18,818 bases of DNA from positions 1-18,818 of the forward strand of contig SCKQ01000046.1 of the NCBI GenBank assembly GCA_004124535.1, given 5' to 3'. The position numbers were made by a program, and so were the translations under genes. The notes beneath the pieces are model-generated. The model did no database searches. It was not told where the DNA came from and worked only from the letters and a program-made list of their open reading frames with translations. The DNA is from Fidelibacterota bacterium (GTDB lineage: Bacteria; Marinisomatota; Marinisomatia; Marinisomatales; TCS55). This document shows positions 16,884-18,818 of the stretch, in pieces; position 1 is the stretch's first letter, and every line of letters starts with the position of its first letter.

Positions 16884-18818
16884 CAGCGGGATTTCCCTGG
16901 CTGCCTTATTTTGCCATTATTTATCACTGCATTACCGGTTGATGTGCTGCCTTGCAATCCGCCGGTAACACTAAAATACCAGCCACTGATATCATTTAGT
17001 TCAGAACTTGAATCTCTAATTCTAATGCGTACACTATCTTCTAGAAATAAAGGTGTCCATGCTAGCGAGTCATTATTCACTATATTTTCTAGAATTTCTT
17101 CCCACTGATCCTCGCTAGGATTTACACCAGTAGCATAATGCACATCTACGTTACCGACTGTCCCATATGTTTTCCAGCGGATCATATAGTCAGTCCCTGC
17201 CAACAAATTTTCACCACCATTTGGGTAATGGAGCACTATATCATTTTCTGTTGGCCCTAATATGCCTGTGCTCGCAACACGGAAGGTGATGAAGGATTTA
17301 ATATCAATAGCATCGTACCTAGAAAAAAACCTTCTTTCTGAATCACCTGTTGGATTAAAAGAAAACCTTGGTACTATATATCGTAAACCATAATCAGTAA
17401 GCAGAAAAATTCTGCCTGTATCCAAGACACTACTATAACTTGTTATTCCCGGCACGGCAACCTGACCCTTGTGGCCTTCGGAATTTGTTTCTTGGTATAA
17501 GGAATCCGGATCAGGTAGCAATACACGGAAGAGAGTATCAACATATGATACTACCGTATCCATCACAGCATCTTTGTGTTTTACCAAATATTTTACACCA
17601 TCCACACACTGGGTGGAATCGCTCATTACATTAAATATATAAATATTTCCACTGGAAGGACTAAGCAAGTCGCATTCATCAATAATATATAAACTATCAT
17701 TTGAATCCCAGCCAGGTTGATCTTGATTTGCCATCGTATCGACAAAAGTGCCTAATGCTTCACTGGTTATATCCTTAGGAAAAAAGGGCTGATTGGACAG
17801 TAAAATCGCAAATTCACCCCCTAATGGTAAACTATTCTCTACGGTGGTCGTTAATTCAGAATGGATAAGTGAATGCCGTATTTTATTTCTAATATCATGA
17901 TCCATAGTATCAAGTTTTGATACCCCTGATGGCGGGATGAATGCTGGTGTATTCATCGTCACTGATAATGGTAATTTTATGCTAAAACCACCACCTATGG
18001 TCCCCAAACTATTCGTAATTGACGCATCACCACGAAGTCTTACAATTACCTGGGCTTTTGCACTATCATATGGCATTCCTGCAAAAAAATCAACAATTGA
18101 AACTTCATCAAACTCTGGTTCCGTAGTGTCACTAGTAGTCCATTGCTCTGAATCATGAGGCGCATAAACATTTGTAATACTTCCTAATCTATTCCACCGT
18201 ATTATCGTCTTAATTGCTTCACCACTAGGAAGTGAATAAGGTGGAACTGTTTGTCTGGTTAGAGCAATACTTAACGGAGATATTATTGTGTCAGCCGGTA
18301 GATTAATACCAAGTAAATTTATGTTTATATGAAAGGGTAGATTTAATGAAGATTCAAATTCAAATTCAAATTCAAGTTCCGGGAAACCAATACCACTCAT
18401 TTCTGGCGGATATTGAGGAATTTCCAATGCATCTTCGACTAATGTCTGATTTATATAAGCCTCAAATTCCTCAAAAAACAATGAACCAAAACTTAAATTC
18501 AAACTAAAACCACCCAAGGAGGTATTATCAAGTGAAATGGTTGCTTGCTGATCAGGTAAGCTTACACGCAAATCCAGGCCCATTGAACCAAGTACAGTGT
18601 CTGGTAGTGTGGGAGCAAGTGTATGTTTATATAAATTAAACGTTGTATCAATTCCTGGATCATCTTCGTCATCGGGTTTACTTAAGACGATATCAAGTAG
18701 GACTGGTGTTCCTCCTGCAGGCGGCACAAAGTTGGGCATATTTAAATAAAATCCTATATCCCAAGGAAATGTACTTTTCAGACTATCAATTTTAATCAAA
18801 TTCCCAGTGTCTTGAAGA
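16883..18818 (-). CDS. Large beta-rich secreted/surface protein, N-terminus beyond window edge
   Basis: The frame is open to the right edge. A TTG at 18797-18799 would give 638 residues, but six further sense codons precede it (reading LQDTGN), no signal peptide is seen at the TTG, and the gene almost certainly starts outside. The visible part is full of short beta-strand patterns with Asp/Ser/Thr/Pro. A motif of the type N-x-PxFxPP-x-G occurs twice (near residues 21-30 and again before 296, numbered from the TTG), suggesting repeated beta-domains. Residues 521-611 form a Kre9/KNH-like Ig-fold module (YPNGGENLLAGTDYMIRW, later SGWYFSV), common in extracellular proteins of FCB bacteria. No sortase or type IX sorting tail is evident. 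It overlaps the following outer-membrane gene by one base. Function unknown; probably a cell-surface or outer-membrane-associated structural protein. Confidence 0.75.
   Translation of the reverse strand, partial: LQDTGNLIKIDSLKSTFPWDIGFYLNMPNFVPPAGGTPVLLDIVLSKPDDEDDPGIDTTFNLYKHTLAPTLPDTVLGSMGLDLRVSLPDQQATISLDNTSLGGFSLNLSFGSLFFEEFEAYINQTLVEDALEIPQYPPEMSGIGFPELEFEFEFESSLNLPFHININLLGINLPADTIISPLSIALTRQTVPPYSLPSGEAIKTIIRWNRLGSITNVYAPHDSEQWTTSDTTEPEFDEVSIVDFFAGMPYDSAKAQVIVRLRGDASITNSLGTIGGGFSIKLPLSVTMNTPAFIPPSGVSKLDTMDHDIRNKIRHSLIHSELTTTVENSLPLGGEFAILLSNQPFFPKDITSEALGTFVDTMANQDQPGWDSNDSLYIIDECDLLSPSSGNIYIFNVMSDSTQCVDGVKYLVKHKDAVMDTVVSYVDTLFRVLLPDPDSLYQETNSEGHKGQVAVPGITSYSSVLDTGRIFLLTDYGLRYIVPRFSFNPTGDSERRFFSRYDAIDIKSFITFRVASTGILGPTENDIVLHYPNGGENLLAGTDYMIRWKTYGTVGNVDVHYATGVNPSEDQWEEILENIVNNDSLAWTPLFLEDSVRIRIRDSSSELNDISGWYFSVTGGLQGSTSTGNAVINNGKIRQPGKSR
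18353..18376. repeat. Short hexamer tandem repeat within the surface-protein gene
   Basis: TTCAAA occurs three times in a row and is followed by TTCAAG. On the coding (minus) strand this writes alternating Glu-Phe (LEFEFEFE), an amphipathic beta-strand. Because the unit is six bases, copy-number change would stay in frame and alter strand length only. Confidence 0.6.

Noticed and set aside
16883..18799. TTG at 18797-18799 as the true start of the surface protein
   Set aside because: The frame is open further upstream to the window edge and no signal peptide begins at the TTG.

Overview
The window is about 18.8 kb of AT-leaning bacterial DNA (roughly 40% GC by eye) that is almost fully coding. 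Shine-Dalgarno sequences are mostly weak or absent. The carriers are largely sodium-coupled, and there is an LptF/LptG permease plus FadL/PorV-like outer-membrane and beta-rich surface proteins. This points to a Gram-negative of the Fibrobacteres-Chlorobi-Bacteroidetes (FCB) side, plausibly a marine lineage such as Candidatus Marinimicrobia. That placement is a low-confidence inference; no rRNA or marker gene is present.

Region 1 (minus strand, about 14086 down to 1) is one long co-directional run of ten genes with gaps of 3 to 54 nt and one ATGA overlap, so very probably an operon. In transcription order it holds: a previously unlisted 42-residue single-TM protein, a NhaC-family antiporter, an alanine/glycine:cation (AGCS) symporter, N-acetylmuramic acid 6-phosphate etherase (MurQ), a hydroxylysine-kinase-like APH-fold kinase, an AGXT2L-type class-III PLP phospho-lyase, an exported LacZ-type GH2 beta-galactosidase, a YidK-like SSS symporter, a Tat-exported GH109 (NAD-dependent alpha-N-acetylgalactosaminidase) protein, and a second SSS symporter cut by the window edge.

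Region 2 (13948-14204) is a divergent intergenic region carrying the small ORF, candidate promoters in both directions and an operator-like dyad. Region 3 is lptF/lptG on the plus strand. Its 3' end overlaps tail-to-tail with region 4, a minus-strand pair: a large beta-rich secreted/surface protein that enters from beyond the right edge, and an outer-membrane beta-barrel protein with an acidic tail.

The most interesting proposal is that region 1 is a salvage operon for aminated glycoconjugates. Two exported glycosidases would strip galactose and alpha-GalNAc, Na+-driven carriers would import the sugars and small amino acids, MurQ would process MurNAc-6-P, and the kinase/phospho-lyase pair would phosphorylate an amino alcohol (5-hydroxylysine or ethanolamine type) and eliminate phosphate and ammonia to give an aldehyde. 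The kinase and lyase frames are separated in the same reading frame by a single TGA and two further codons, and the lyase has only a TTG start. The enzyme family calls are strong; the joint pathway and its substrate are inference.
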